Shown: piece by piece, positions 15,793 to 24,308 of the stretch
How positions within the stretch are numbered: the stretch's first letter is position 1
How the letters are laid out: each line of letters opens with the position of its first letter
Assembly: GCA_025923195.1 (NCBI GenBank)
Contig: JAICGJ010000031.1
Span: 1 to 41,100 of the forward strand
Direction of reading: 5' to 3'
Length of the DNA stretch: 41,100 nucleotides
Source: Chryseolinea sp.
GTDB lineage: Bacteria > Bacteroidota > Bacteroidia > Cytophagales > Cyclobacteriaceae
The notes under the pieces: model-generated
Seen by the model: only the letters and a program-made list of their open reading frames with translations
Databases searched by the model: none
Told to the model about the DNA's origin: nothing
Program-made: the position numbers and the translations under genes

Positions 15793-17994
15793 CTACTTTG
15801 ATATGAACGAGGCATTTTTCGCAATCTCTATATCCTTGGCGACTTCCGGTCTTAGATGCTCCCAGTGAAACCGAAGATGATCATTTTCTTTCCAATGTTT
15901 CCCATCCTGCTCGCTAAAATGAACGAGCGGCATGTCATCATATATCGGCCGTGTTATGCTGACTACAACATCCCAGTAGCGTAAGGCGCTCTCCAGGTGC
16001 TTAATGGCGTGCAATTTGTTTTCCTCCCCGCCTTTTACCCGATAGGTTTGCAGTGAGATCGCCCCCTTTAGTTTCTCTGCAAAATAGAGCCCAAGGTTGG
16101 CCCACACCTTAACATCCGCTACCTCCTGATTGAGGGAAGCATTGTTCATCGTCTTGATATTCTTCACCAGATTTAACGCTCTGTTGCAATCGGCTTCCAG
16201 CATTTTAATTAATGTCGGTGGTGTTATCTTGGTTTTGTCAAACGATCCACCGGAAAATACAGTATTGATGTATTCAAGGACCGATACATAATCCGGATCA
16301 ATCGGAGGTTGCCTGATCTGCCAGTCTACAGAAATATATTCCACGCGTTTGGCGTCCCTGTTGAGCGCCATAAATCCCTCGCTGTAAAGGGAGAAGTCCC
16401 ACGTGAAGTCAAAAGAAGATGCAAGCCGCAAAGGCGTATTTCCGGCCAGACTCGAAGCTTCAAACAAAGCTTCCGCATCTTTTCCATACCGACGGGTGAA
16501 TTCGGCAAGAAATATTTCATCAGGCGTTGAAGGGTTATATAACAGCCTGCCCCATATCTTATAAAACAACCATTGCCTTTCGAATGCATACTTCCAGTTT
16601 ACTTTCTGTCCGGCCTTTGTAAAGTAATCCTTCGCAGGAATATAAGTCTCGGATCCGACCAAATAACCGCCAACATAATCATGCGCATTCAGGTTAATGT
16701 GTTTGCGTACAAAATCTGGCACACCCCATCGCAGGCAAAAAAAGTCTTCATTACGCGCGGTCCAAATAATTTTGTAATCTGTGGGAACAGGACTGAAATA
16801 CGCGCCGTAAAGCTTTCCGCCGTGCACCTTGATCAACTTCGGTGTGGAATGCGCGTGTGACCAATTAAATTTAAGGTCGGCCCATACCGGGCCATCAATA
16901 AATTCCATCCTGGCTTCTTGTTCTATTCCCGCCCTCGTTAACTTTTCAGTTTCGATGCTCGTAGGTCCAAGCGACCCCGTCGTGCTAGAGAAAGGTATTC
17001 GATGAATAAGTTTCGATTTCCGGTTGGCGAGCCGCATGCCTTCAATAATTGTTTCTTTCATCCAATCCTCCCTTTGCTGTGGGGTCATTCCCCCCATACC
17101 TTCGCCTAACGTTAGCCCCATGCCTGTGAGATCCGGATATTCCTGAAGCAATTGCGTAACACACTCACGTGTATAAGTCTTTACAATTTCCGACGTGTCG
17201 CCCCTGACAAAAAAGTGGTGATCTAAGTTATCCATTGCGACATTGTGTGCTCTGGCGAACTCGGGTGTAACAAAAATGTTGAAGGGTATTACGTATGTCT
17301 CGATTCCGCGTTCGCGCGCCATTCTGAAGATGTTGCCAAATAAATGTCTCCAGGATGCCATCTCCTCCTCGCTCCAGGGACTAGCCTCGGGAAAGTTTTT
17401 GGGCTTGATCATGAAAGTGTAAGGGTGCAGATTCCACAGTGTTAGTGTATTGAACCTGTTCTCGACCATCATATCTAGGAACTCCCTCCAGTAATTCACA
17501 TCGGCGCAAACCGTCTGATGCTGGTCAAGGGCGAAACTGTGTCGATATGTATCCCATGGCAAATCGTACTTTATACCGCGGAATGCCAACCGAGGCGACT
17601 CTTCACGCTTTCTGACACTTTGGATGGACACACCGTTACGTAAATCCTCCACCAATGTGAGTACACCATAAATAACGCCTGCGCCATCACCACCTTCTAT
17701 TAAGATTTTCTTACCCTCTGGTAAAATCGTATAGGCTTCCTTGACGAGCGCGTTTGAATTCAGACTAATTTTTATTTGATAATCGGGCTCAAGATCATTT
17801 AAAATATAACCCCGCTTCAGCAGAGACATCTTTAGAATATCTGCAGCATAGTTTGATTCAGCACGCTCCTTATCATACTGTACACTTACGCGCTGTGCAT
17901 TAACTGAAAAGTATAAGAACAAAGTCAGAAACGTCAATGCTGACTTTTTGAGGCGAAAACGAAGGGCGCCGGAAGTAAATGTGAAGGGCAACAT
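15793..17994 (-). CDS. Exported glycoside hydrolase-like protein with alpha-glucuronidase/GH20-type N-terminal domain
   Basis: The protein has 733 residues with an N-terminal signal peptide (LKKSALTFLTLFLYFSVNAQ). Residues about 35-125 resemble the beta-alpha domain that precedes the barrel in GH67 and GH20 enzymes, ending in ILIEGGDGAGVIYGVLTLVE. The barrel then starts at RGIKYDLPWDTYRHS and includes RFNTLTLWNLHPYTF, MARERGIETYVIPFNIF and GLTLGEGMGGM. Glu298 in the last motif is a candidate acid residue; GSETYIPAKDY near residue 480 is another conserved-looking segment. I cannot assign a CAZy family or substrate. It lies 141 bases upstream of the cytochrome lipoprotein on the same strand and 54 bases downstream of the GNAT gene, so weak operon coupling is possible. 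Confidence 0.75.
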   Translation of the reverse strand: MLPFTFTSGALRFRLKKSALTFLTLFLYFSVNAQRVSVQYDKERAESNYAADILKMSLLKRGYILNDLEPDYQIKISLNSNALVKEAYTILPEGKKILIEGGDGAGVIYGVLTLVEDLRNGVSIQSVRKREESPRLAFRGIKYDLPWDTYRHSFALDQHQTVCADVNYWREFLDMMVENRFNTLTLWNLHPYTFMIKPKNFPEASPWSEEEMASWRHLFGNIFRMARERGIETYVIPFNIFVTPEFARAHNVAMDNLDHHFFVRGDTSEIVKTYTRECVTQLLQEYPDLTGMGLTLGEGMGGMTPQQREDWMKETIIEGMRLANRKSKLIHRIPFSSTTGSLGPTSIETEKLTRAGIEQEARMEFIDGPVWADLKFNWSHAHSTPKLIKVHGGKLYGAYFSPVPTDYKIIWTARNEDFFCLRWGVPDFVRKHINLNAHDYVGGYLVGSETYIPAKDYFTKAGQKVNWKYAFERQWLFYKIWGRLLYNPSTPDEIFLAEFTRRYGKDAEALFEASSLAGNTPLRLASSFDFTWDFSLYSEGFMALNRDAKRVEYISVDWQIRQPPIDPDYVSVLEYINTVFSGGSFDKTKITPPTLIKMLEADCNRALNLVKNIKTMNNASLNQEVADVKVWANLGLYFAEKLKGAISLQTYRVKGGEENKLHAIKHLESALRYWDVVVSITRPIYDDMPLVHFSEQDGKHWKENDHLRFHWEHLRPEVAKDIEIAKNASFISK

Positions 17995-18048
17995 AAAACC
18001 TAAATTAGAGGATTACTTGTAATTGGCCAACCCGGTCTACAGGAGCGG

Positions 18049-18483
18049 TCACAGAGATTTAGTGAACAAGTAGGCACGGGCTTTAAAGCCGATATTCAGG
18101 TAAAATTGGTGTGCTTCTTTCCGACGAAATGAGGAATCCAGTTCTATTCTCACACAATTGTGCTCCACTGCAATTTCTGTAATCCTTTCCATGAGCTTCG
18201 TGCCAATACCTGATCCTCTGTGATTCACATCGACCACCAACTCGTCTACATTACCAAGTCTGCCTGCCTGCCAAAAATTGTTTTTAATTGTCAGCGAGCA
18301 AAATCCCACGATAAGGCCATTTGCAACGCCGACAATCAATTTTTGTAAATCATTATTCAGTGCAAGTTGATATATCTCTTGCAACGCAAGTTTATCCAAC
18401 GCCTGGTCTGGCCATAGTTGTTGAAGGAGTATCAGAATCTTATCAAAATCCTCCGGCTTGCAATATCTGATTTCAAGAAACAT
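18049..18483 (-). CDS. GNAT-family N-acetyltransferase
   Basis: This 144-residue cytoplasmic protein spans the GNAT fold. Motif A is clear as DELVVDVNHRGSGIGTKLMERI, with the acetyl-CoA pyrophosphate loop RGSGIG near residue 95. It is preceded by the strand GFCSLTIKNNFW and followed by motif B-like VRIELDSSFRRKEAHQFYLNIGF. GNATs transfer acetyl from acetyl-CoA to amines; the HQFYLNIGF ending is typical of small-molecule or aminoglycoside-type relatives. Its start lies 16 bases after the stop of the dihydrofolate-reductase-like gene, so the two are probably co-transcribed. The acceptor is unknown. Confidence 0.9.
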   Translation of the reverse strand: MFLEIRYCKPEDFDKILILLQQLWPDQALDKLALQEIYQLALNNDLQKLIVGVANGLIVGFCSLTIKNNFWQAGRLGNVDELVVDVNHRGSGIGTKLMERITEIAVEHNCVRIELDSSFRRKEAHQFYLNIGFKARAYLFTKSL

Positions 18484-18499
18484 CGAGGCCCTGGCAATT

Positions 18500-19033
18500 T
18501 CAGTAAAGTATTTTGTAAGTCATGATCTGAAGACCATTTTCATACTGGTGCGACTGAAGCAGCTCAGTTTTATAGGCCTTCTCGGACGGCCCAAATAGTT
18601 TAATACCTTCGCCGGCAACCAGCGGGTTGAGTTTAAGCTTCAACAAATCAATTTGCTGATGATCGAGCAGCCAGCCTGCGAACACTCCACCGCCACACAA
18701 GTAAATATCTGAACCAGTTTCCGCTTTTAAGTCTTTAACAATTTGAATGTCGAACTTGCAGACCTTAACAAGTTCATCCTGCTTTTCGAATCTTAATGTA
18801 TTCGAAAAAATATAATGCTTCATGTTCTTATAGGCAGGCTCGCCAGGCTTCAAACCGTACCGGTATCCAAATTCATAAGTTCTTCTTCCCATGATAACCG
18901 TATCGAAGGCACCAAGATCGTCAAGATACTTTCGTACGCCATTGCCTTCGCCAACGTATCCGCTAACATCATCACCGGGTCTTGCGATGAATCCATCGAT
19001 GGACGCTGCAACGTAGTAAACGATATTCCTCAT
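18500..19033 (-). CDS. RibD C-terminal/dihydrofolate reductase-like protein
   Basis: The protein has 177 residues with the DHFR fold common in small stand-alone RibD_C proteins: RNIVYYVAASIDGFIARPGDD at the N-terminus, DTVIMGRRTYEFGYRYG near residue 45, KHYIFSNTL near 73 and DIYLCGGGVFAGWLLDHQQIDLLKLKLNPLVAGEGIKLF in the C-terminal half. Family members reduce pterin or pyrimidine-like substrates with NADPH, but most stand-alone copies are uncharacterised and many are not true DHFR. It is the promoter-proximal gene of a pair with the GNAT, separated by 16 bases. The A/T-rich 88-base gap upstream should hold its promoter. Confidence 0.9.
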   Translation of the reverse strand: MRNIVYYVAASIDGFIARPGDDVSGYVGEGNGVRKYLDDLGAFDTVIMGRRTYEFGYRYGLKPGEPAYKNMKHYIFSNTLRFEKQDELVKVCKFDIQIVKDLKAETGSDIYLCGGGVFAGWLLDHQQIDLLKLKLNPLVAGEGIKLFGPSEKAYKTELLQSHQYENGLQIMTYKILY

Positions 19034-19121
19034 TCTTAAATCCGGAAATTTCAGTGCGAATAATAAGTAACTAAAAAATTAATAAAAGTACAATTTCGGT
19101 TTTTTTGAAATCACTAGCGGG

Positions 19122-21350
19122 TCATGCCCCTATAACCAAATGAACACAAAAAAAATCTTCAAGCTTGCTGACATTAATTTCAACTTTTCTTCCCGCAAGA
19201 CTTATAGTTTGATCTCCTTGGGATCGCAGTATTTTGTGGCTTATTAGCCCCCCGCCAAGATTTAACCTCACCTGTAATTGATAGACCGGTAGGAGGTTTC
19301 GCAGCGGCCGCACGGGTCCTGACGTTGTATTCACCAACGAAAAAATATATTCGTTGGAATTTTGTAATGATCGTGTCAAGCCGATATGAACACTTTCCGG
19401 CGCATTCGTTTCGACCTGTATGGAATCGCCGGCAAGGTACCTGATGCTGCGGGCCAGGAGATTCCTAACATCTGGATGTGCGAATTCAAAAGTGATCAAG
19501 TCAGGCTGATTGGCAAAGTAAATAACTTTTCCCTTCTTGAATTGATTTTCAAGCACTGTTGGATTTTCAACGGCCCACTCATTGGTCCATGCCTTTTCCG
19601 GCGGCTGGTTATGAACAACTGGATTATAGGTACAAATTTTTTTGGCTTTAGGTGCTGCATTGCATATCAAAGTATACCCAGCATTTATCAGTAGCTTAGT
19701 CTGACTGCTTTCAGGTCTTACCAAAGGATGCGATGGATCTGCAATAACCTGATAAAAATCTTTGCGCGTATTTACTTTTTCGCCCGTGAAGTTACAACCG
19801 AACACTTCCGCGAGCGCAAAGTCCAAACGTTTTGTGCCGTCTACATTGTATAAGCTCGTTTCATAGGTAGCTACAAGGTTTCCGCCATTTCCAACATATT
19901 CAGTCAGCAACGACACCTCGCTATCGGAGAGGCATTTAACGTTGGGCAGAATTACGACTTTGTATTTTGAAAGTCGCTCCCTGCTTATCTGATCGTCGGC
20001 GATGAAATCGTGAGGAATATGGTCTTCTATTAAGACTGTTTCAATTCCCTTAATAAACGCCTCGAAGTGATCTCCTTCCTGCGAATCATTTCTATACGAC
20101 TGGCGTGTAGCCCTGGAGTAATACACACCAATATTGGCCACAGAAAAGTGTTGTGATAAAATCTTTTCATTCGCTTTGACAAACTGGTAGGCCTCAGTTT
20201 GATGAAGGGCAGTCCGTTGATCATAGGTTGCGCCGGGGTGAATACCTGTAAAACTGCAATTCCAAAAACGACCGCCTGCCGCAAGCGCTTGCCACAGCCA
20301 TACCTTCAGATCAATGGGTGGATCCATCACGTATCGATGAGATGTCCCGTTACCACCATATAAAATGATAGCCTCCTTATCAGGCGCCATAGACTTCAGG
20401 AATTTTATGATCGAGTTGGCGTAGTTGAGATCGGCGTAGGTAATATCCTCCGAGTTTTCCGTAAGAAAGGCGACGCTTACAAGAAAGTCGAAATGATCCC
20501 GCGCCATGTATAGGTCAATACCACTATTAACGCGGCTACCCGCTTCGAACATGCTGAAGACCTCAGCCGTGTAAACCTTTTCCTCCCCGAATGACTTAAC
20601 TGTATTTTTCATGGTCTCCATGTGCTTGTCGGCCATCTGCGATTTCCAAACCATGTATTGATCTAGTTTTTCCGCTGACGCGTCCTGCATTGGAATTTTT
20701 TCACCGGTCGCGTTTTGGAAGGACTCTGCGCACCGTTTACAATAACAAATCCCCTGAACACCAACACTGTTATGCCAGATTCCATCAATGTTGTAAGTGG
20801 AAATAAGGTATTTTATGAATTGTTGTGCATGCTCATTGCGATGATATCCTATATAACAAGACGAGTAAAGCTGCGGGCGGGTATAGGTAAGTTGCCTTGG
20901 CTTTTGTTGATGATCAACGCTAAACCAATCAGGAAACTGCTTGTAAACCTTTTCTTCGACGCCTCGGAAGTCAACCCGCGCAACCACCCGGAAACCCGCC
21001 GCATGACATGCACTTGTAATTTCCCTTAGAATATCCCGCTTTCCCATGAATGAGTTGATATTAGCCGCAGGCAGAGGGTTTTGAAAAAAGTCGACAATCC
21101 CCCCTCCATTTACAATCAATGTATTGCACCCCGTTTTTTCCATATATGCCACGACAGATTTTGCGTCATAGTCAGCGGCATCCGGTTCTCTTAGGACTGT
21201 CTGGAGAATACGCAAAGGCATTTGATACCAGTAGAGTTTAGATTGGACCCAGTGTTTTCCATGGACTTGAGAATACAACAAAGGCGAGAGTAAAATTCCG
21301 CCAAACGCAGCCGACGAATATTGAATGAAGTTTCTCCGGTTCAAGTGCAT
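19122..21350 (-). CDS. Exported glycosyl-hydrolase-like protein with beta-galactosidase trimerisation-type domain
   Basis: The protein has 742 residues. Its N-terminus (LNRRNFIQYSSAAFGGILLSPLL) is a twin-arginine-like export signal. Residues about 45-370 look like a TIM barrel of the hypothetical glycosyl hydrolase (GHL) group, with TGCNTLIVNGGGIVDFF, GFRVVARVDFRGVEEK and DGIWHNSVGVQGICYCKRC. The CYCKRC pair recalls the cysteine cluster of several such families. Residues about 410-620 resemble the class I GATase-like trimerisation domain of GH42 beta-galactosidases (VVILPNVKCLSDSEVSLLTEYVGNGGNLVATYETSLY). A C-terminal beta-sandwich follows. The family's activity is mostly unproven, so no substrate is given. 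It is transcribed toward the dihydrofolate-reductase-like gene, with an 88-base gap. Confidence 0.78.
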   Translation of the reverse strand: MHLNRRNFIQYSSAAFGGILLSPLLYSQVHGKHWVQSKLYWYQMPLRILQTVLREPDAADYDAKSVVAYMEKTGCNTLIVNGGGIVDFFQNPLPAANINSFMGKRDILREITSACHAAGFRVVARVDFRGVEEKVYKQFPDWFSVDHQQKPRQLTYTRPQLYSSCYIGYHRNEHAQQFIKYLISTYNIDGIWHNSVGVQGICYCKRCAESFQNATGEKIPMQDASAEKLDQYMVWKSQMADKHMETMKNTVKSFGEEKVYTAEVFSMFEAGSRVNSGIDLYMARDHFDFLVSVAFLTENSEDITYADLNYANSIIKFLKSMAPDKEAIILYGGNGTSHRYVMDPPIDLKVWLWQALAAGGRFWNCSFTGIHPGATYDQRTALHQTEAYQFVKANEKILSQHFSVANIGVYYSRATRQSYRNDSQEGDHFEAFIKGIETVLIEDHIPHDFIADDQISRERLSKYKVVILPNVKCLSDSEVSLLTEYVGNGGNLVATYETSLYNVDGTKRLDFALAEVFGCNFTGEKVNTRKDFYQVIADPSHPLVRPESSQTKLLINAGYTLICNAAPKAKKICTYNPVVHNQPPEKAWTNEWAVENPTVLENQFKKGKVIYFANQPDLITFEFAHPDVRNLLARSIRYLAGDSIQVETNAPESVHIGLTRSLQNSNEYIFSLVNTTSGPVRPLRNLLPVYQLQVRLNLGGGLISHKILRSQGDQTISLAGRKVEINVSKLEDFFCVHLVIGA

Positions 21351-21841
21351 GCAGGTAGTTTAATATCGGATTTATCGCAATGGAGTATACCATTTCAAAG
21401 CTAATACTTTGAACCAGATAGAAAAGGTTAAATGTTATAGACAATCCGTTACAGGAGGACAACTGGAAGACCTTAGTCCTACTCTAGTCGTAGATTTTAG
21501 GACCTTGATTCAAGCGGCCGGAGATCAGTCGCATCTGAACCACTACTTCTTTAGAGACTTCTTGGATTCGTACAACTTTTTTCCAGCTTTTGGATAGGCC
21601 CGACGGCAAGAGGCAGCCTAACATTATCAGCCAGGAGTCGGACCGAGCTTTGGTCGGATAAGAACAGGCTCGTGATACGCCGTTTAGCACACTGCTGCAT
21701 CTTGCGACTTTTCCTTCCAGCTTACGAAGATTATGTCTTATTGGTGCAAGGCTAATCTATCACAATCACTTTAGGCTATAATACTGGAACACCACGTTCG
21801 AAAGTCAATTCGCAAATTGAAGTAGGACTAGTGAACTGAGG
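21351..21841. other. 491-base intergenic gap holding dispersed repeat copy B
   Basis: No credible gene lies between the GHL-like gene and the M16-like gene stop. The middle (21537-21724) is a copy of the repeat also found at 3880-4308. The part next to 21350 should hold the promoter of the GHL-like gene; the stretch 21725-21841 shows nothing notable. Confidence 0.7.
21537..21724 (-). repeat. Dispersed intergenic repeat, copy B
   Basis: Read on the minus strand this aligns with 3880-3950 plus 4185-4308. Anchors are CCAAAAGCTGGA (plus positions 21582-21593), GTCCGACTCCTGGCTGATAA (21625-21644) and TAGTGGTTC (21537-21545). It lacks the inverted-repeat insert found in copy A. The short minus-strand frame that crosses it is treated as a product of the repeat rather than a gene. 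Confidence 0.6.
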
Positions 21842-23101
21842 TTACCCTACTGCAATTTCAAAAAATGTATCCTCAGCAAAATATTCGTTGGCAATTCGCA
21901 ACAGATCCAGGGCAGTAATAGCATCAACCCTGTCGATCATATTTTGGTAATACTGCAGCGATAGGTTAAAGAGTACTATGTTCTTTATCTTGTCTGCATG
22001 TGCAAAAGACGTCGTAATTTCCAGTTGCAAGCTGCCGATAAAATGATTGCGGGCAATATTCAGTTCTTCATCATCGATCTTTTCAGTTCGCAACTTTCTT
22101 AGCTCCTTGGCAATTTCAATAAAAGTTAATTCTAAGTTTTCGCGATTTACATCGGCACCGATTACCATGTAGCTGTCGTTTTTGAGGGCATGCAACGACG
22201 ACGAAATACCATACGACAGCCCTTTATCCTCGCGGATATTCTTCATAAGTCGAGATCCAAAATAACCGCCAAGAATGTGATTGAAGAATAGGGCATCGGG
22301 ATAATCAGGATGGAGCTTCGAAATTGATTTTCTTCCGAGCCTTATTGATGACTGAACGCTTCCGTCCTTGGTAACAACCTCACGGCTATGCTTTGCATCT
22401 TGATTAATGAAATTTTTTGGTTCGATGAGGTTGCGAAGAAAGCCCGAAAAAATTCCCGCAACTAAAGCGCGATTCCCATCGGAGACCTTTCCAGACACAA
22501 AGATTGTTGCCTTTTTAAAGAAATCCGTATAGTGGCTTTGTAGAAATTCCTGCTTTAGTCCAACAACATCGACCTCTTCAAGTTCCTTGCCATAGGGATG
22601 AGTGTCGGTAAACAGTTTCTTCCGTAGAAGCCTGGATGCCAGAAAGCTTGTCTTTTCGTGATTGATTTTGAGATTCTGTAAATAGATCGACTTCAACAAA
22701 TCCAGTTCTGACTGCGGAAAAATGGATTCCGTCAGCATTTCAAAAAGAAGTGTGACAGCAGGTTCGAAATTTTTATTCAGTATGTAAAGGGAAACAGAGA
22801 CATTATCCAGTCCTGGTTGAATCTCCAAATGCGCTCCATACAGATCTAGCAAATGAGCAATTTCAAAGCTAGATTTATTTTTTGTGCCCTTCGAAAGCAG
22901 ATTTGAAGTAAAATACGAAGCGCCCCAGACTTTTTCAACCCACCTACCGGCCGGAAAAACGATCTCTACCTTGCTAACATCCTGCATTCCGCCCAGTATG
23001 AAATAGGCCTCTGCTCCGTTTTTTAAAATCTCTTTTTGTGGCTGAATTAGTCCAAAGGAAGTGCTCCGGTTAAATGGTGGGGCAATAGTTCTGTCGAGCA
23101 T
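21842..23101 (-). CDS. M16-family peptidase-like protein lacking the zinc motif
   Basis: The protein has 419 residues with the M16 (pitrilysin/insulinase) fold. Family segments include GASYFTSNLLSKGTKNKSS near residue 80, VDVVGLKQEFLQSHYT near 180 and a C-terminal GLSYGISSSLHALKNDSYMVIGADVNRENLE. The zinc signature HxxEH is absent; its usual place reads YFTSNLLSKGT. It should therefore be the non-catalytic partner of a two-subunit M16 protease, whose active subunit is not in this window. It overlaps the porV stop by one base (TGATG), so it is translationally coupled and closes the operon. No signal peptide is obvious. A scaffold or chaperone role next to T9SS genes is speculation. Confidence 0.85.
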   Translation of the reverse strand: MLDRTIAPPFNRSTSFGLIQPQKEILKNGAEAYFILGGMQDVSKVEIVFPAGRWVEKVWGASYFTSNLLSKGTKNKSSFEIAHLLDLYGAHLEIQPGLDNVSVSLYILNKNFEPAVTLLFEMLTESIFPQSELDLLKSIYLQNLKINHEKTSFLASRLLRKKLFTDTHPYGKELEEVDVVGLKQEFLQSHYTDFFKKATIFVSGKVSDGNRALVAGIFSGFLRNLIEPKNFINQDAKHSREVVTKDGSVQSSIRLGRKSISKLHPDYPDALFFNHILGGYFGSRLMKNIREDKGLSYGISSSLHALKNDSYMVIGADVNRENLELTFIEIAKELRKLRTEKIDDEELNIARNHFIGSLQLEITTSFAHADKIKNIVLFNLSLQYYQNMIDRVDAITALDLLRIANEYFAEDTFFEIAVG

Positions 23102-24294
23102 CAGGGATTATCAGTAACAGATTCTTCGGCTGAGTTATTTTCCGTTATGTTAAACAGTAACGTAAATCGCAACGTTTCGGCTAGTGGATGTTCCCGCTTG
23201 GCAGTAGGTACTAAATAGGCAACATCGATTCCGAATCTATTCTTATTGAAGCCCAAACCTATAGTTAGGTACTTGCGATTGCCCTTGTTACTCGCTTCGT
23301 TAAAGTATCCCAGTCGCGCCGCAAATGTCTTGTCATACCAATATTCTATTCCCACCGATGTCATTATTTCCTGGAACTCTTCCTTGGCGCCATTCGGTGC
23401 ATCCGCAAAGGAAGTGAACATCGCATTCAGTACAGAGCGATTTGGATCTCGTCCCTTTACTATTTCTCCTGTAACAGAATCCCGCAGAGGTGGACTTGGC
23501 ACCAGAAGCTTATTAAAGTCAAGTACAAATGTGAGAGAGTTATGGGGATCCAATTCAGTGGTAAGCGCGCCGCCTATACGCAAATTTGTGGGAAGAAAAT
23601 CTTCATTATTGTTATCAGTATAAGTGAGCTTTGCGCCAATATTTGTGATGGCTCCACCTAATGAAAGGGTAGAAGCTCTTCGCCATTGTAGAGGCTTCGT
23701 ATAATAGACACCGATATCTGCAGCAACGCTTTGTCCTGGCTTAGCATCAATAGTAGCGCTGGTTCCTGTGAGATTAGAATAAATATAGCGGGCAGAGATT
23801 CCAATCCCAAGATTCTCGGAAAGCATTCTTGAATAGGTCCCATCAAAAGAAAAGTCGCGGGGATTGTATTCACCGCTTATATCGCTAATAAGAGGTCCGT
23901 CGCGGAAAGTAATATCTCCCATATCAAAATATTTCAAGGCAATGGCGACAGCCTGCTCGCGAGTTATCTTGTAATATCCTGATAGGTAAGAAATGGACAT
24001 ATCGTTGACAATCTTTCCAAGCCATGGCGTATATGAAGCTGTTGCGCCGTACTTCGTTTGTATAAATGCCAGCTTACCTGCGTTCCAGTACGATGCATTC
24101 GCGTCGGGTGAGGTCGCAACACCTGCATCTCCCAGTGCCGCGTGGCGGGCATCAGGGGAGATTGCGAGAAATGGTACTGCTGTGGTGATAGCCGTTTCCT
24201 GACCAAGGACGTTTTGAGAATACAAGTTTTCAGTGGCTGAACCCACAACTATTAGCAACAGAACAAGACGGTAGTACATCAATGTGGTTTTCAA
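23101..24294 (-). CDS. porV: Type IX secretion system outer-membrane shuttle protein PorV (LptO)
   Basis: The protein has 397 residues with a signal peptide ending near LYSQ. The PorV hallmark follows: AVPFLAISPDARHAALGDAGVATSPDANASYWNAGKLAF. Alternating beta-strand segments characteristic of a FadL-type 14-stranded outer-membrane barrel continue to the end (GLGFNKNRFGIDVAYLVPT). PorV binds the C-terminal signal of cargo leaving the Sov translocon and delivers it to the PorU sortase at the cell surface. The gene lies 14 bases after porU, and this pairing strongly supports the call. Its stop overlaps the M16-like start. Confidence 0.95.
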   Translation of the reverse strand: MKTTLMYYRLVLLLIVVGSATENLYSQNVLGQETAITTAVPFLAISPDARHAALGDAGVATSPDANASYWNAGKLAFIQTKYGATASYTPWLGKIVNDMSISYLSGYYKITREQAVAIALKYFDMGDITFRDGPLISDISGEYNPRDFSFDGTYSRMLSENLGIGISARYIYSNLTGTSATIDAKPGQSVAADIGVYYTKPLQWRRASTLSLGGAITNIGAKLTYTDNNNEDFLPTNLRIGGALTTELDPHNSLTFVLDFNKLLVPSPPLRDSVTGEIVKGRDPNRSVLNAMFTSFADAPNGAKEEFQEIMTSVGIEYWYDKTFAARLGYFNEASNKGNRKYLTIGLGFNKNRFGIDVAYLVPTAKREHPLAETLRFTLLFNITENNSAEESVTDNP

Positions 24295-24308
24295 AGGCTC
24301 AAAGATAA

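Noticed and set aside
21484-21690. Minus-strand frame of 68 codons in the gap after the M16-like gene
   Set aside because: It spans copy B of the dispersed repeat, and the matching part of copy A does not keep the frame.
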